Assembly (NCBI GenBank): GCA_946623365.1
Contig: CAMORE010000007.1
Coordinates: forward strand, 1 to 27,032
Direction: 5' to 3'
Source of the DNA: an uncultured Acinetobacter sp.
GTDB taxonomy: Bacteria > Cyanobacteriota > Vampirovibrionia > Gastranaerophilales > Gastranaerophilaceae
Length of the DNA stretch: 27,032 bases
Shown: one piece after another, positions 1 through 8,573 of the stretch
How positions within the stretch are numbered: position 1 is the stretch's first letter
Layout of the letters: each line of letters opens with the position of its first letter
Notes under the pieces: model-generated
Seen by the model: the letters and a program-made list of their open reading frames with translations, nothing else
What the model was told of the DNA's origin: nothing
Databases searched by the model: none
Position numbers and translations under genes: made by a program

Positions 1-44
1 TTTTATATACCCAATATACACTCGCATTTATCGAATGTTACTGA

Positions 45-2801
45 CTATTTGATGATACCAATTTCACCTTCGTCAACAAATTTATCATTGTTTTTGCAGT
101 CGCAATCACAAGTAACAACTACATTAAATTCTTTGTTGTTAATTGCATCAATGATGTCTTGTGCTCTATCAGGATGATTTTTTAACCATTCAAATATTTT
201 AATAATGTTGTCATTTGTTTCTTTTTGACCTGTTACTAAGACATCATAGATTGCTTTTAAGTATGCTTCCAGTGAACTGTAATCAGCAGGATTAATCTTA
301 ACATTCTTAATTAAGTCTGCATAGAATGCTTGATTATCTGCATCATGCTTAGAAAGAATACTATCCAATTCTTCAGGTGTTATAGTTCTGCCAAGTTTGT
401 TTTGTAATGTTTTAACTTCATTCATTAATAATGTCAAGTTAGTGTCAATTGAGCCGAGTTTGATGTTTGCTCTCTTAACTTCAACAATTAATGAATTTAT
501 TTTTGATAATGTGCTATCAAGCTTTTCAGATATGCCGTTCAAAATTTTAACTTCATCTTGATAAGCTTTAAGAGCCAGTTTAGCATAATTATCAAAGTTG
601 GCAGCCAGATTCTTAACTACAGTTGTTAATGCATCAATTTGATCAATAATTGTATCAAGTTTGCTTAAATCAAGATTTTGTAATTTAGCTAATATGCTGG
701 CGCTTATTGTACCTAAATTTGCTAATTTTGCATCTATTGAGTCAAGTTTTTCTGCTTGTCCTTTTTCAAGTTTAATATTTTCTTTTATAAGAGCAGTAAT
801 TTCACCCAAAGAAGCTTGCAGGCTGGTATTATATCTTTTAGCAATTTCTTCCATATCTTCTTTTGTCAATGGTTCATTATTTTGAATCTTTTCATAAATT
901 TTTTCAAGATATGAAGTACTTGTTTTCAGATCTTTTGCAATACCCTGAATATCACCTCTTAATGTAGCCATTTGTTCTGATTGGAATTTTTCTTCTTTTA
1001 GAATATTTGTTACATCTGATTGAAGTTGACCCAGTTTTGCAAATAATGCGTCTCTTGCATTAGCCCAATCTTCTACGAAAGCAGATAATTTAGCATCTAT
1101 ACCTTGTAATAGTTTTATAATTTCGTCTAATTTTGCTGATTTATCTAAATCTGTATTGTCTAATATTTTAGATATTTTATCTGATATTTCATCAAGTTTT
1201 TGGCCATTTTTATCAATTAATTGATTTTGACCGTCAATAGCTTTGTTGAATGCGTTTATAATTCTGTCAGCATTCCATGTTGAATATTCAGCAACTGTGT
1301 ATCCAAGGAATTGAAGAGCTCTGTCTAAAACTACAGTTTGAATACCAAGCGCAGCCAGTAAATCTTCTCTTGTTTTAACTGTATTTTTATCTATAGATTT
1401 AACATCTTTAGAAATTTGAAGCGCAATACCCTTCAATTGTTCCATTTGTTTGATATATGTTTTTTGAGCTGCTTTTATTTCTTCTAATGAAACATTTGCT
1501 TTACTTGCAAGAGCTTGTAGATTTGTCCAAGCCTCATTTGCTTGTGTTGCAAATGTATTAAAGTCTTCCATAAATACGCCAATTCTGCCTTCAATGCTCT
1601 TTGTTATATCAAGAACTTCTTTTGCATAAGCTTTCAAGTCTGACATATCTTTTCTTGCTTCTTGAATTTCTTTTGTTTGTCTTTGAAGTTCGTGTTGAAT
1701 AGCAGCTAATTGGCCTGATAACATACCGCTTGTAATGTATTGAGCAGCCGTATTGTTATCAATTTTTATACCTAAAGCTTGTAATGATTTAATTACCTGC
1801 TCTCTTGTACATTTGTTTTGTTCTGCCAAATATCCGATAGCATCAGTTATATTTGCTCCGATTTGGTTTAATTGAGCAGAGAAGCCTTGAGCAATTTCTA
1901 TAAATTTGTTTGTTGTTTTATCCATTTGTGAATTTAATGCATCAATACCTTCTTTTGTTGCCTGACCTGTTACCATGATGTTGTATAACATATCTGATTG
2001 TAATGCTCTTTCTTCTGCAGCAGCTTCACCTTGTGCAATTAATACACCGAGGTCATTATGTATCAAGCCTAATGCTTCGATAACTTTGTCCATGCCTTGA
2101 AGAATTAGTTTAATTGCTTCACTATGAGAATAACCTTTATTTTCTAACATAGAAAGTATTGATTGTGTAATCGCGTTGCTTTCATCAAGTTTGCCGTTTG
2201 CATCAATCATTTGACCTTCGATTGCTTTAAGGATTAAAGCAATACTATCAAATTTTGAATCTACTTGTTTACGCCATGCTTCTGTATCTTCCATGTACTT
2301 TTGCCATAACTCATAGTTCATTTGACCTTGCAATAATGCTTGTGTAAAGTAGTTTTGCATCATGCTTATAATTGCATCCATGCTGTTTTCATTAGTTACT
2401 GTTACTGTAACTTCTGTTTTATTTTCAGCAGGCGGTTGGTTTACAACATATTTTTCACAAGATGTTAATGCTGCTGCTAATGCTAACATTCCTGCAGCTG
2501 TCATGGTCTTGAATTTCCCTTGAAAAGCTATATTAGAAGAAAATGGTGCTACATATTTTTTTGCACCATCATTATTTTCATTCACATTACCGTCATTTTC
2601 TCCTTTTACCCCAACTTCTTGAGCTAATTCAGGGTCTGCCATTAAGTTTTTCATGCCTTGAAACATCAAAGCTCTCATTCCTGATTGAGATTGTTCTTTA
2701 GAACTAACAGGTGCTAGACTAACTGTTTGTGTTTGCTTTTCACCTTCTTCTTTCATAATTTTGTTGTCTAATAACAACATGTTTGTCTTCATAATGTTCA
2801 T
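45..2801 (-). CDS. Large coiled-coil protein with internal lipobox (putative lipoprotein), unknown function
   Basis: 918 aa from the ATG at 2801. I chose this start over the in-frame ATG at 2846 because an AAGGAG SD (2811-2816) lies 9 nt before it. The N-terminal 80 or so residues are polar. A motif SSNIAFQGKFK precedes a hydrophobic stretch (about 100-112) ending in the lipobox LTSC, with Cys115. So the lipoprotein signal sits about 100 residues into the protein instead of at the N-terminus. From about residue 130 to the end the sequence is mostly helical heptad-type segments with recurring 'KLDSIxxKL' and 'LxxIDAKL' patterns. No enzyme motif or second membrane segment is visible. It ends with CDCDC (Cys 898, 900, 902) and an acidic tail. 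It is probably an envelope-attached coiled-coil rod. A tape-measure-like role is possible, but no phage genes are nearby. Gene reality is high; function is unknown. Confidence 0.85.
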   Translation of the reverse strand: MNIMKTNMLLLDNKIMKEEGEKQTQTVSLAPVSSKEQSQSGMRALMFQGMKNLMADPELAQEVGVKGENDGNVNENNDGAKKYVAPFSSNIAFQGKFKTMTAAGMLALAAALTSCEKYVVNQPPAENKTEVTVTVTNENSMDAIISMMQNYFTQALLQGQMNYELWQKYMEDTEAWRKQVDSKFDSIALILKAIEGQMIDANGKLDESNAITQSILSMLENKGYSHSEAIKLILQGMDKVIEALGLIHNDLGVLIAQGEAAAEERALQSDMLYNIMVTGQATKEGIDALNSQMDKTTNKFIEIAQGFSAQLNQIGANITDAIGYLAEQNKCTREQVIKSLQALGIKIDNNTAAQYITSGMLSGQLAAIQHELQRQTKEIQEARKDMSDLKAYAKEVLDITKSIEGRIGVFMEDFNTFATQANEAWTNLQALASKANVSLEEIKAAQKTYIKQMEQLKGIALQISKDVKSIDKNTVKTREDLLAALGIQTVVLDRALQFLGYTVAEYSTWNADRIINAFNKAIDGQNQLIDKNGQKLDEISDKISKILDNTDLDKSAKLDEIIKLLQGIDAKLSAFVEDWANARDALFAKLGQLQSDVTNILKEEKFQSEQMATLRGDIQGIAKDLKTSTSYLEKIYEKIQNNEPLTKEDMEEIAKRYNTSLQASLGEITALIKENIKLEKGQAEKLDSIDAKLANLGTISASILAKLQNLDLSKLDTIIDQIDALTTVVKNLAANFDNYAKLALKAYQDEVKILNGISEKLDSTLSKINSLIVEVKRANIKLGSIDTNLTLLMNEVKTLQNKLGRTITPEELDSILSKHDADNQAFYADLIKNVKINPADYSSLEAYLKAIYDVLVTGQKETNDNIIKIFEWLKNHPDRAQDIIDAINNKEFNVVVTCDCDCKNNDKFVDEGEIGIIK

Positions 2802-2810
2802 ACGTATATA

Positions 2811-2816
2811 CTCCTT
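2811..2816 (-). promoter_or_regulatory. SD that fixes the start of the coiled-coil protein
   Basis: AAGGAG on the minus strand, 9 nt upstream of the ATG at 2801. No comparable SD precedes the longer in-frame start at 2846, so the 918-aa form is preferred. Confidence 0.8.
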
Positions 2817-3082
2817 TTTAACGTAATTTTTTATACCTACATACATGCATTAAAAAACGTAAAAACTTTTTTTGCTAGTTTTTTTTTTATTTTTTTATAA
2901 AATTTACAAATCTTTACATAAAAACTCATTTATTAAATTATGTAACAATTTGTATAAAATTTTTAATTTTTCCTAAAGTTTTTAAAATTATTGCCGTTAA
3001 TAGATATATCAAAAGAAACTATTTGAGTTGATTAGTAAATAAAAGCAGAGGCGTAGTATTAAGAATAATTTAGGAGTGCTTA

Positions 3083-3811
3083 ATGGCTGATTTGGCAAAG
3101 ACTGACCTGTTTAGTATTGAAAACAAATATTACGATAATTTAGATGTTAACAGTGCAGTTAATAGTGTAATTTCCGAGTTAGATAAAAGAGATTATTGTA
3201 ATAATTTGTATGATAAATTTATCAATGATACAGCAAGTGAATTTTTAAATTATTTAAATAACATCGACATAAATCCTGATACATATGAAGATTTATTTTG
3301 TTTATCAAGTTTTAAATCTTCTACATTCCCGAATATTCAAGAACAAAATGTACAAAATATAAAATATAAAGATAATGACGGAAACACAGTTGCTCTTGTC
3401 CAAGTTGACAGAAATAATAATAGGATAAGACTTCAATCTTTTGGTAATGTTTTTCCTAAACAAGAGTTCAAGAATCCTATAAATGTTGTTTCCGCGATTG
3501 AAAAGTTCATTTTTTCAGAGCAGTGGGATATAGAAGATGGTGGAATTAACCAATTTGACGGAAATATAGAAACACGTTATAAAGATCAATCAGGGCACGT
3601 AAAAGCAGCTATTATTACAAAACCTGATAAAAAGAGTATTGACACAGTTGTATTATATCAATATTCAGATAATAAAAAATATAAAATGATCCATTACAGT
3701 CAATATAATTTATCGGTAACTATTTATGACCCTGAATCCGGCTCCACATTTATGGTAATTGAGATTGATACAGACGGAAACGTCTGCGGAATTACAATAA
3801 ATTATAATTAA
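3083..3811 (+). CDS. Orphan protein of unknown function, 242 aa
   Basis: I do not recognise a family. An AGGAG SD (3072-3076) lies 6 nt before the ATG. The N-terminal 80 or so residues are acidic and probably helical (Asp/Asn/Leu-rich). From about residue 90 the protein is rich in beta-type repeats with a recurring 'YKDxxGxxxAxIxx' / 'YDPESGxxFMVIEIDTDG' rhythm, which suggests a small beta-sheet or YD-like domain. There is no signal peptide, membrane segment or cysteine-based motif, so it is probably cytoplasmic or exported by an unrecognised route. It stands alone, divergent from the coiled-coil gene across about 280 bases of very AT-rich DNA and convergent with galE. Confidence is good that it is a gene and nil on function. 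Confidence 0.8.
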   Translation: MADLAKTDLFSIENKYYDNLDVNSAVNSVISELDKRDYCNNLYDKFINDTASEFLNYLNNIDINPDTYEDLFCLSSFKSSTFPNIQEQNVQNIKYKDNDGNTVALVQVDRNNNRIRLQSFGNVFPKQEFKNPINVVSAIEKFIFSEQWDIEDGGINQFDGNIETRYKDQSGHVKAAIITKPDKKSIDTVVLYQYSDNKKYKMIHYSQYNLSVTIYDPESGSTFMVIEIDTDGNVCGITINYN

Positions 3812-3882
3812 TTTTGCCGTATAAAATACGTATTCATCTTCGGAAGGAGAAAAGTTTTGTTATAACCGGCATATAATTGCTT

Positions 3883-4863
3883 CTAATTAAATACTTTTTC
3901 CCACTCAAAAGCCGTTTTTATACTATATTCCAAATTATTTTTCGGAGCCCAATTTAAAACATTTTGAGCTTTTGTATTATCAGCAACAAGAACAGCAGGA
4001 TCGCCTTCTCTGCGGGGACATAATTCAAGCGGGATGTCAGTTCCCTTTACGGTTTCGCAAATTGCAAATACTTCTTTTACACTATTTCCGCTTTTTGTTC
4101 CTAAGTTAAAGAAATTTGTATCACCACCGTTTTGTAAATATTCAAGTGCTTTAATATGAGCTTCTGCTAAATCTTCTACGTTAATATAATCTCTGATACA
4201 CGTTCCGTCTTTTGTATCATAATCCGTTCCGTACATTTTAAAAGTTTTATCTTTTGTTGCTTTTAATACATTTGGAATTAAGTGAGTTTCAGGATCATGC
4301 CATTCTCCGATTCTTGATTTGGAATCTGCTCCTGCAACATTAAAATATCTCAGACGAACAGATTTTAAACCGTATGCTTTATCATAATCATCCATAATTC
4401 TTTCTATAAATAATTTAGACATTCCATACGGATTTATCGGATTTTGAGAATGTTGTTCATCTATTGGTGTATAAACAGGTTCACCATATGTTGCAGCAGT
4501 TGAAGAAAATACTATTCTTTTTACACCGAATTCAAGCATTGCATTTAGCAGGTTTAAAGTTCCGTACACATTATTATAATAATACTTCTGAGGATTTTTT
4601 ACACTCTCGGCCACTTGTGAATACGCAGCAAAATGAACAACAGCCTCTATATTTTTATTTGACATAAATACACCACGTATATCATCAAGATTTTTCAAGT
4701 TACCTTTTATGAATTTCAGATTTCCGTATTTTTTTAGAGTTTCTACTGTTTCTATATGACCTAATTCAAGACTGTCAAAAATTATAACATCCTCACCTTT
4801 TTCTAATAAAGCCATAACTAAATGACTCCCGATATATCCGGCTCCGCCCGTTACCAGTATCAT
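3883..4863 (-). CDS. galE: UDP-glucose 4-epimerase
   Basis: NAD-dependent short-chain dehydrogenase/reductase of the extended GalE type, interconverting UDP-glucose and UDP-galactose in the cytosol for envelope glycan supply. The 326 aa match the family length. The N-terminal Rossmann motif is TGGAGYIG (residues 5-12), followed by Asp30 in the cofactor-specificity region (VIIFDSLELGH). The catalytic set is visible: SST at 120-122 and Y146-x3-K150 in YGMSK. The RYFNVAGAD motif and a C-terminal REGDPA segment are also typical. It is the last gene of the helicase-recF-galE run: its AAGGAG SD overlaps the recF TAA stop (4874-4876), which suggests translational coupling. Related UDP-sugar epimerases (UDP-GlcNAc or UDP-xylose 4-epimerases) cannot be excluded by motif alone. 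Confidence 0.95.
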   Translation of the reverse strand: MILVTGGAGYIGSHLVMALLEKGEDVIIFDSLELGHIETVETLKKYGNLKFIKGNLKNLDDIRGVFMSNKNIEAVVHFAAYSQVAESVKNPQKYYYNNVYGTLNLLNAMLEFGVKRIVFSSTAATYGEPVYTPIDEQHSQNPINPYGMSKLFIERIMDDYDKAYGLKSVRLRYFNVAGADSKSRIGEWHDPETHLIPNVLKATKDKTFKMYGTDYDTKDGTCIRDYINVEDLAEAHIKALEYLQNGGDTNFFNLGTKSGNSVKEVFAICETVKGTDIPLELCPRREGDPAVLVADNTKAQNVLNWAPKNNLEYSIKTAFEWEKVFN

Positions 4864-4873
4864 ATATTTCTCC

Positions 4874-5968
4874 TTATACTTGTACCTGATTTTTTACAGT
4901 TCCGTTTTCAATATTATATATTGTAACATCTTTTAAAAATTCTTGTTCAAATAATATTGTATCAACAGATGTTATTATTGTTTGAGTATTTTTGTCAATT
5001 GATTTTAATAAATAATTTTGACGTTTATCATCAAGTTCTGCTAATACATCATCCAATAGTAAAATCGGATAAAATCCCGTTTTTTCTTTTATTATTTCTA
5101 ATTCTGATAGTTTTAATGAAAGGACAACTGTTCTTTGCTGACCTTGAGAGGCAAATTTTGTTGCATCTGCGCCGTTTATATAAAATTCAATATCATCTCT
5201 GTGCGGTCCTACGCAAGATTGTCTGCGTGCAAATTCTTCTTTTCTTCTGTTAATTAATTCTTGCTTTAAAAATTCTGATATGTCTTCTACTTCATTTTTC
5301 GGACAGCTGTAATTTATTGTAAAGTCTTCTGATTCGCTTATTACTCTATGTTTTTCTGTTGCAATTCTCTCGAGTTCTTTTAGAAATTTTTTTCTTAAAA
5401 ATATAATATTGGCACCTGTTATTACAAGTTGTTCATTATAAATATCATATAGCGTTTCGTCTATAATTTCATTTTTTAAGAGATTATTTTTTTGAATCCT
5501 GATTTTATCATATTTTGATAACCTTTCATCATAAGCAGGATAGATCTGCGTAATAGCTCTATCAAGCCAATTTCGTCTGTCTTCGGGGGAGCCTCTTAAT
5601 AAAAGCATATCCTTTGTTGAAAATAAAACAGTCTTTACTATTGATTTAAAATTTTTGGGCGTAGTTTTAACTTTATTAACCTTTAGTTCTCTTTTTTTAT
5701 CTGCTGTATACATATAATCAAGCTCAATATCAGTTTCATTTTTCTCAACTTGAGCATTTATTTCAAATTCTGAAGAGTGGAACTTTATTAAATCCGCAAT
5801 AGTAGAAGTTCTGGGGCTCTTTAAATCTGAAAGAAAAAAAATACTCTCTAAGATATTTGTTTTACCCTGAGCATTTTTTCCTATAATCAAAGTTTTGCGA
5901 GTAGGGAAACAGAGCTCCACATTATCGCAATTTCTATATTGTTTCAGCCCTAATCTTTTTAATCTCAT
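4874..5968 (-). CDS. recF: DNA replication and repair protein RecF
   Basis: SMC-like ABC ATPase that binds gapped DNA and helps RecO/RecR load RecA at stalled forks. 364 aa, normal for RecF. Visible motifs are Walker A GKNAQGKT (residues 30-37), the ABC signature SQGQQRT (about 274-280), and Walker B LLLDD (303-307) followed by the D-loop AELDDKR. It begins with MRLKRLGLKQYRN, the usual RecF N-terminus. No SD lies before the ATG. Instead an extended -10 box ends 6 nt upstream (see 5975-5983), so the gene may be expressed from a leaderless mRNA as well as from the helicase readthrough transcript. It is not next to dnaA/dnaN here, unlike the classic arrangement. It overlaps the galE SD downstream. 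Confidence 0.96.
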   Translation of the reverse strand: MRLKRLGLKQYRNCDNVELCFPTRKTLIIGKNAQGKTNILESIFFLSDLKSPRTSTIADLIKFHSSEFEINAQVEKNETDIELDYMYTADKKRELKVNKVKTTPKNFKSIVKTVLFSTKDMLLLRGSPEDRRNWLDRAITQIYPAYDERLSKYDKIRIQKNNLLKNEIIDETLYDIYNEQLVITGANIIFLRKKFLKELERIATEKHRVISESEDFTINYSCPKNEVEDISEFLKQELINRRKEEFARRQSCVGPHRDDIEFYINGADATKFASQGQQRTVVLSLKLSELEIIKEKTGFYPILLLDDVLAELDDKRQNYLLKSIDKNTQTIITSVDTILFEQEFLKDVTIYNIENGTVKNQVQV

Positions 5969-5974
5969 AAATAG

Positions 5975-5983
5975 ATTATATCA
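5975..5983 (-). promoter_or_regulatory. Extended -10 promoter of recF, predicted leaderless
   Basis: The minus strand reads TGATATAAT, a perfect TGnTATAAT extended -10, followed by exactly 6 nt and then the recF ATG. That puts the expected transcription start on the A of the start codon. No good -35 is present at 16-18 nt (TTGAAA lies 21 nt upstream), which an extended -10 can tolerate. The element lies in the 28-nt gap behind the helicase stop codon. The same 11-base core occurs before padR (18376-18386). Confidence 0.6.
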
Positions 5984-5996
5984 TAAAACAGCTTTC

Positions 5997-8315
5997 TTAA
6001 TTTTCAATTACAGGCTCTTTTTGAAGCAAAGTTATAACATCGTAAAGTTTATTTTTTAAGTTTTTATAATAATTTTTATCTGTATCACTTTCAGCATATT
6101 GAACACCTGCTTCACATATACTTATCATTTGTTTCGCTAAATCTACAGTCATAACAATTTCTTTAAATAAAGAACCTTCATCTCGAATTGTTTCTTTTAA
6201 TTCTCCTTTATAAAGTGATTTCCAATTTTCTACACTGTTTTTATTTTGGGAGTTTAATTTTGCCCATTCATAAATATGATTTATAGCCTTATCGTTAACT
6301 CCGAGCTTAATATTTGGATTTATTTCAGCAATATTATCGGAATATTGCATAACCTCGTCATTTAGTTCATCTGCCTTGATTTTTATAACATCATCTTCAT
6401 TATTCATCCCAAATATATTTTCTTTTGCCCTCATCGCATTTTTATACTCTATATTTGCCATACCGCTTACAATAGCAGCTAATTGAATTGTATCTAAACC
6501 ATCTAAATATTTATTACCGATAAAGTCTATTACAGGTATTTGTTCATATCCGTTTATATGTCTTAGTAATTCGCCTTTTAGAGTTAAATCTTTCCCGTTT
6601 ATGAACCCGTTTTCTCTTAAAATATTTCTTTTTACTTTAAATTCTTTAAACAAGTCTTTTCCTTTATTTACATCGCCTTGAGCATAAAAGGTTTTAGAAA
6701 TAAAATCTCTTACTTCATCCATTCCTTCAAATTGCGACATATAATTTGCAACAAAAGCAAAATCAAATTTAAAATTACTAATTAAATCGTTAGAGGTTGA
6801 TTTTTTAAGTTCATCAAACACACGTGCCTGCTCTGTATTACAGCTTAGCGGATAGCAATAACCATGAGTATCAATTCCGCGTCTTCCTGCTCTTCCTGCC
6901 ATTTGGTGAAATTCATTAGGGGTTAAATTACGTTTCCCATCATTCAATTCATCTGACGTAGAAGAAGGTTTTCTCACAGAAGTAATAATCGTTGTTTTAG
7001 CCGGCATATTAATTCCTGCAGAAAGAGTTTCTGTAGCGATAGCGATTTTTAATAATTTTTTTTGAAATAACTCTTCTATTAATTCTTTTTGCACAGGAAG
7101 CATTCCTGCATTATGGATTGCATACCCCTTCAACATTGCCTGAATATTGAGACTTTCGCCCAAATATCTATTATTATTTTCATATTTTTTAATAACTTCT
7201 GAAATTTCTTTTTGTTCGTCTTTTGTCGTCAGTGTATCTCCGTATTCTTCAAAATATTTTAACAGTCCCCTGCTGTCTTTTCTTGAAAAGACAAAAAATA
7301 TTGCAGGCAGCTTATCATTAGTTCGCAATTTTTGAGTTATTGTTTTATAAGTAGAAAGACCCGTTTTAGCACTTATTGAATTTTGGAAATCATCAGAAAA
7401 CTTTTTCTTTGCATTTCTGTTTTTACTTTTTTTACCGCTATCCGCTTGAACATGTTCAAGTTTAATATCCAGAGGCACGTGTCGGTTTTGCGAGGGGACA
7501 TCTACCCATACACACCTTGGCTTATTTGAGGGGTTAGTATGATAATTACCGTCAATTAGTGCATTAATACTTTTTTCTCCTCTGATTTTACTTATCCAAT
7601 TATTTATATCCGAAGCATTCTTTGCTGTAGCGGAAAGAGATAACATTTGCACTGACGGAGGGGTAAGCATTATGGAAGTTTCCCATACACCGCCTCTGTC
7701 TACGTCTCCTAAATACTGTAATTCATCAAATATAACAGTTTTTAAATCATCCGGAAGCTGTCTGTTTTTATCAAAATAAGCTGACGTTGCCATGTTTCTA
7801 TACACTTCTGTTGTCATAACGATAATAGGAGCATTTGTATTAATTTTCGTATCACCGGTTAGTAAACCTACGTTAGATTCACCGTATATATTTGAAAAAT
7901 CTCTGAACTTTTCATTACTCAATGCTTTAAGCGGAGTTGTATAAAAAGTCCTTTTTGCCTCGTTAAGATTTTTTGTCATTATATATTCCGCTATTGCGGT
8001 TTTTCCTGTTCCTGTTGGTGCTGTTACAATAACATCATCCCCGAGAAATAGATGGTTTGCGCTTGTTTTCTGAAAAATATCCGGTTCATAAGGAAAACCT
8101 GTTTCTTTATTGGTCTTAAGTTGAAAATAATTATGATCCAATGTTTTAAAAAAGTTTTTACATTTATCCGACATCATGCTTGCTGTTATTGCTGCTGATG
8201 CTGATAAAGGTATTATTGTAGTTAATTCTGAATTGATTACATCAGTATTATATTTGTTTTCAATTTTTCTGATTTTTGGGAATAAGTTTTCAGTTACTTT
8301 TATAATTTTGACCAT
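5997..8315 (-). CDS. Ski2-like DExH-box superfamily 2 helicase
   Basis: 772 aa from the ATG at 8315. An AAGGAG SD at 8323-8328 supports this start over the upstream in-frame one at 8348. ATP-dependent nucleic-acid helicase of the Ski2/Mtr4/HelY group. Motifs in order: Walker A APTGTGKT (99-106), TTPLKALSNEK (126-136), motif II DELQ (197-200), SAT (228-230), GINMPAKT (434-441) and motif VI QMAGRAGRRG (471-480). The C-terminal third resembles the helical DSHCT region of RNA-surveillance helicases. A Lys/Asn-rich insert (about 294-306) separates the RecA-like lobes. Motif II reads DELQ where most Ski2 members have DEVH/DExH. An RNA-processing role is likely by family. It heads the operon with recF and galE, so a DNA-repair role cannot be ruled out. 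Confidence 0.9.
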   Translation of the reverse strand: MVKIIKVTENLFPKIRKIENKYNTDVINSELTTIIPLSASAAITASMMSDKCKNFFKTLDHNYFQLKTNKETGFPYEPDIFQKTSANHLFLGDDVIVTAPTGTGKTAIAEYIMTKNLNEAKRTFYTTPLKALSNEKFRDFSNIYGESNVGLLTGDTKINTNAPIIVMTTEVYRNMATSAYFDKNRQLPDDLKTVIFDELQYLGDVDRGGVWETSIMLTPPSVQMLSLSATAKNASDINNWISKIRGEKSINALIDGNYHTNPSNKPRCVWVDVPSQNRHVPLDIKLEHVQADSGKKSKNRNAKKKFSDDFQNSISAKTGLSTYKTITQKLRTNDKLPAIFFVFSRKDSRGLLKYFEEYGDTLTTKDEQKEISEVIKKYENNNRYLGESLNIQAMLKGYAIHNAGMLPVQKELIEELFQKKLLKIAIATETLSAGINMPAKTTIITSVRKPSSTSDELNDGKRNLTPNEFHQMAGRAGRRGIDTHGYCYPLSCNTEQARVFDELKKSTSNDLISNFKFDFAFVANYMSQFEGMDEVRDFISKTFYAQGDVNKGKDLFKEFKVKRNILRENGFINGKDLTLKGELLRHINGYEQIPVIDFIGNKYLDGLDTIQLAAIVSGMANIEYKNAMRAKENIFGMNNEDDVIKIKADELNDEVMQYSDNIAEINPNIKLGVNDKAINHIYEWAKLNSQNKNSVENWKSLYKGELKETIRDEGSLFKEIVMTVDLAKQMISICEAGVQYAESDTDKNYYKNLKNKLYDVITLLQKEPVIEN

Positions 8316-8365
8316 ACAATTTCTCCTTACAAAAATAATAAAAACCATAAAAATTATTTTTGCTA

Positions 8366-8395
8366 ATATTAAAACCTAATATACAAGGAAGGCAA
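8366..8395 (-). promoter_or_regulatory. Candidate promoter of the helicase-recF-galE operon
   Basis: On the minus strand TTGCCT (8390-8395) and TAATAT (8366-8371) are separated by 18 nt. This would start a transcript near 8359, with a leader of about 45 nt carrying the helicase SD. AT-rich DNA yields such matches by chance, so this is a candidate only. Confidence 0.35.
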
Positions 8396-8490
8396 TAACT
8401 CTACAAAAACAAGTCTTTTCATTGTTATACATACCAACTAATAAGTTACATAAACGCGACAAATGACTTATTTTGTTTCATTTATTGTCT

Positions 8491-8525
8491 AAAATAAAAA
8501 GGAATTAAAGATATCCCTTAATTCC
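8491..8525 (-). terminator. Rho-independent terminator of the flagellar cluster
   Basis: On the minus strand, about 50 nt past the stop codon of the rod/hook gene, GGAATTAA (8518-8525) pairs with TTAATTCC (8501-8508) as a perfect 8-bp stem over a 9-nt loop. It is followed directly by a TTTTTATTTT tract (8500-8491). Stem, spacing and U-tract fit an intrinsic terminator. Confidence 0.8.
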
Positions 8526-8573
8526 CTTAAACGGAGTTTAACTAATATGAAAAATTGTATTTTAATTATTATT

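Noticed and set aside
45..2801. Phage tail tape-measure protein
   Set aside because: Length and coiled coils would fit, but there is no other phage gene nearby and an internal lipobox points to the envelope.
3818..3830. Hairpin CGTAT-AAA-ATACG after the 242-aa gene
   Set aside because: The 5-bp AT-rich stem has no U-run on either strand, so it is not a credible terminator.
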